From the NCBI GenBank assembly GCA_021813685.1, contig JAKAJS010000191.1:1-61507 (forward strand): a stretch of DNA of 61,507 nucleotides, written 5' to 3'. The stretch is from Deltaproteobacteria bacterium. Its GTDB lineage: Bacteria; Desulfobacterota; Syntrophobacteria; Syntrophobacterales; Syntrophobacteraceae. Shown here in pieces: positions 59,844 to 61,507 of this stretch. The first letter of the stretch is position 1. Each line of letters starts with the position of its first letter. The notes beneath the pieces were generated by a model. It was given only the letters and a program-made list of their open reading frames with translations. It did no database searches and was not told the origin of the DNA. The position numbers and the translations under genes are program-made.

Positions 59844-61256
59844 TCACTTTTTTCTATCAAATCTGACAACGCACTCGAGGTGAGGCGTGTGCGGGAAAAG
59901 ATCCACCGGCTGCACCTGCCCCATATCGTAGGCGTCCAGAAGGAGGGCAGCGTCTCTGGCCAGGCTGGCGGGGTTGCACGATACGGCTATGATGCGCTCC
60001 GGGAGCGTCTCCAGCAGGCTCCCGACTACCTTGGGATGCATCCCCGCCCTTGGCGGATCCACGATGACGACATCCGGGCGTCCGCTCTCCGAGGCTTTCC
60101 CGATCACGTTCTTGAGATCGCCGCCCAAAAAGGTGCAGTTGCCGATATCGTTTATCAGGCAGTTCTCACGCGCATCGCGGACGGCTTCCTCCACGAGTTC
60201 GATGCCGATCACGTTTTTTACGCGCGAAGCGATATATAGCCCTATGCTTCCGGTTCCGCAATAGAGATCCCAGACCTTTTCGGAGCCATCGAATGCGGCA
60301 AGCCGCGCGATGGTCTCATAGAGTTCGAGGGCTGCCCGGGTGTTGGTTTGAAAAAAGGAATGAGCCGATATCCGAAACCGGAGCTCCCCCAGCTTTTCCT
60401 CGATATACCCGGGTCCGAAGAGCACCCGGCTCGAATCTCCGAGCGCGACCTGTGACTTCTTGTCGCTTATGGAGTGCAGGAAGGTTGTGATGCGGGGGAA
60501 TCGCGATCGCAGGTGTTCGGCGAGCCGGTCGATGGTTGCCTCTGCCCGCGGGGTTCCGGAGGTGATGAGATGCAGGAGCATCTGGCCTGTGCTCTTGGCT
60601 TCCCGTATGACCAGAAAACGCCAGAAGCCCTCGTGCGTGCGGACGCGGTAGGCCGGCAGACCGCTTGTTTTGGCCCACTGCCTTACTTCCCGCAAAATAC
60701 CGCTCGCATCGGGTGACTGGAGAAAGCAGGTATCGATATTGAGGACCTTGTCGAAAAGCCCCCTCACGTGAAGGCCCAGGCCGAAGAGGGATTGCTGCTC
60801 CACATCCTGCTCCAACTCTTCGGGTAAAAGCCAGCGCCTGTCGGAGAAGGTGAACTCCATTTTGTTTCTGTAGTGAAATACCTCCGGGGAGGCGATGATC
60901 GCCCCGGTCTCAATTTCTCCGGCCCGGGCTATGTGTTCGAGGCACTCGGCGATGTGGGCCTTTTTCCAGAAAAGTTGCTCCTCGTAGGCTATGTCCTGCC
61001 AGAAACACCCCCCGCAAACCCCGAAGTGGGGACAAACCGCAGGTCTGTATGCCGGTGACTGGGAAATCGTTTCGAGTACGCGCGCCTCGGCGTAATTTTT
61101 CTTCTTCTTGGCTATGCGCGCCTTTACCGTCTGGCCGGGAACGGCTCTATCGAGGAAAACCACAAATCCGTCCATCCTGGAGAGGGCCTTGCCGCCAAAC
61201 GCAAGCTTATCGACCTGGAGCTCGATCTCGGCTCCCTTTGCTATTCTTTCCACCAT
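59844..61256 (-). CDS. rlmD: 23S rRNA (uracil-C5)-methyltransferase RlmD/RumA family
   Basis: A 470-residue RNA m5U methyltransferase. The N-terminal TRAM domain (about 5-60) binds RNA. Cysteines C75, C81, C84 (CPHFGVCGGC) plus a later Cys are the 4Fe-4S ligands of RumA-type enzymes. The SAM site is DLYCGTGSIGLYIA; the catalytic Cys is in VSCNPASLARD, preceded by DPPRAGMHPKV. It would methylate a uridine of 23S rRNA (U1939 in E. coli numbering), though bacteria can have several paralogues with other sites. It stands alone upstream of the PBP1-type gene. Confidence 0.92.
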   Translation of the reverse strand: MVERIAKGAEIELQVDKLAFGGKALSRMDGFVVFLDRAVPGQTVKARIAKKKKNYAEARVLETISQSPAYRPAVCPHFGVCGGCFWQDIAYEEQLFWKKAHIAECLEHIARAGEIETGAIIASPEVFHYRNKMEFTFSDRRWLLPEELEQDVEQQSLFGLGLHVRGLFDKVLNIDTCFLQSPDASGILREVRQWAKTSGLPAYRVRTHEGFWRFLVIREAKSTGQMLLHLITSGTPRAEATIDRLAEHLRSRFPRITTFLHSISDKKSQVALGDSSRVLFGPGYIEEKLGELRFRISAHSFFQTNTRAALELYETIARLAAFDGSEKVWDLYCGTGSIGLYIASRVKNVIGIELVEEAVRDARENCLINDIGNCTFLGGDLKNVIGKASESGRPDVVIVDPPRAGMHPKVVGSLLETLPERIIAVSCNPASLARDAALLLDAYDMGQVQPVDLFPHTPHLECVVRFDRKK

Positions 61257-61370
61257 CGCATCCCATCTTGGTCAAAATTAGTCTCCCATATTATCCGAAG
61301 CGGGGTAAAATGGAAACGAGTCGGCGCTCGATTCCGGTCCGGCCCCCCAAAAATTCCCCCGCGCCCCCAA

Positions 61371-61420
61371 AGGAGCCGCGCAGCGGCGTGGGGGGCAGGG
61401 GGCGATAGCCCCCGCTCTTT
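61371..61420. repeat. Dispersed two-hairpin repeat, copy C (inverted)
   Basis: GCCGC-GCA-GCGGC (61375-61387) and GGGGGC-GATA-GCCCCC (61398-61413) are the two hairpins of copies A and B in reverse order, followed on the plus strand by CGCTCTTTTT. It lies about 115 bases upstream of rlmD. Confidence 0.68.
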
Positions 61421-61507
61421 TTCTTTCACTCTTCACTCTTCGCTGATTTTGAGCTATTCTGTCTTTCACCCAAATTCTCTTCAAAGGAGCGCCCGGGACG
61501 TGATTGC

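Overview
The window looks like chromosomal DNA of a GC-rich, Gram-negative, anaerobic bacterium. The best guess is a Desulfobacterota lineage close to Syntrophobacterales. That placement is inferred from gene content: formyl-THF synthetase, a ferredoxin-thioredoxin reductase catalytic subunit without its partner, a MucR-type zinc-finger regulator, a TetR/ferredoxin/molybdopterin oxidoreductase cluster, lipid A and beta-barrel genes, flagellin, and a probable selenocysteine-containing rhodanese. No rRNA, tRNA, CRISPR array or intact insertion sequence was found.

Layout. 1-3.5 kb (all minus): the start of fabH (cut by the window edge), a MucR/Ros regulator, then a tight three-gene unit of a DUF2400/TIGR02757 protein, a glutaredoxin-like protein and FTR catalytic subunit. 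3.6-11.4 kb (minus): a membrane methyltransferase, an AsmA protein, and a 1,723-residue nuclease-helicase joining a DnaQ-like exonuclease, a RecQ helicase and a UvrD-type helicase. 11.7-16.6 kb (plus): a CpxP/Spy-like protein, small secreted proteins, an OmpR-type regulator, its kinase and lpxK. 16.6-17.6 kb holds a group II intron reverse-transcriptase remnant. 17.6-25.3 kb: a small conserved-looking protein, fhs, a DUF4258/YgiT toxin-antitoxin-like pair, a membrane protein, a patatin-like lipoprotein and a DadA-like oxidase. 25.6-29.7 kb: a TetR regulator with two matching operators, an unusual Cys-rich ferredoxin and a molybdopterin oxidoreductase. 29.7-36.4 kb: mutY, a decayed outer-membrane gene, a BBP7-like barrel, a CheY-like regulator, trxB and a CHASE3-HAMP-PAS kinase.

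36.4-39.7 kb carries the most unusual gene: a periplasmic rhodanese whose reading frame is interrupted by one UGA in its active-site loop, followed by a SECIS-like hairpin. Next is an rtcA / FAU-1-like / membrane protein operon. 39.7-43.7 kb (minus) is an operon of a methyltransferase, Psd and a PHP-glycosyltransferase fusion.

44.0-56.2 kb is a flagellin/surface-glycan island. A flagellin gene with its own terminator is followed by six glycosyltransferase genes and one that is frameshifted as sequenced. They include a radical SAM-GT2-GT2 fusion and two duplicated GT2-TPR genes flanking an AT-rich exostosin-like gene. Islands of this kind usually glycosylate flagellin or build surface polysaccharide, but the substrate cannot be read from the sequence. 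56.4-61.3 kb (minus): rlmD, a PBP1-type enzyme whose transpeptidase motifs are degenerate, and an AI-2E family transporter. A two-hairpin dispersed repeat occurs at least three times, twice beside the rhodanese gene.
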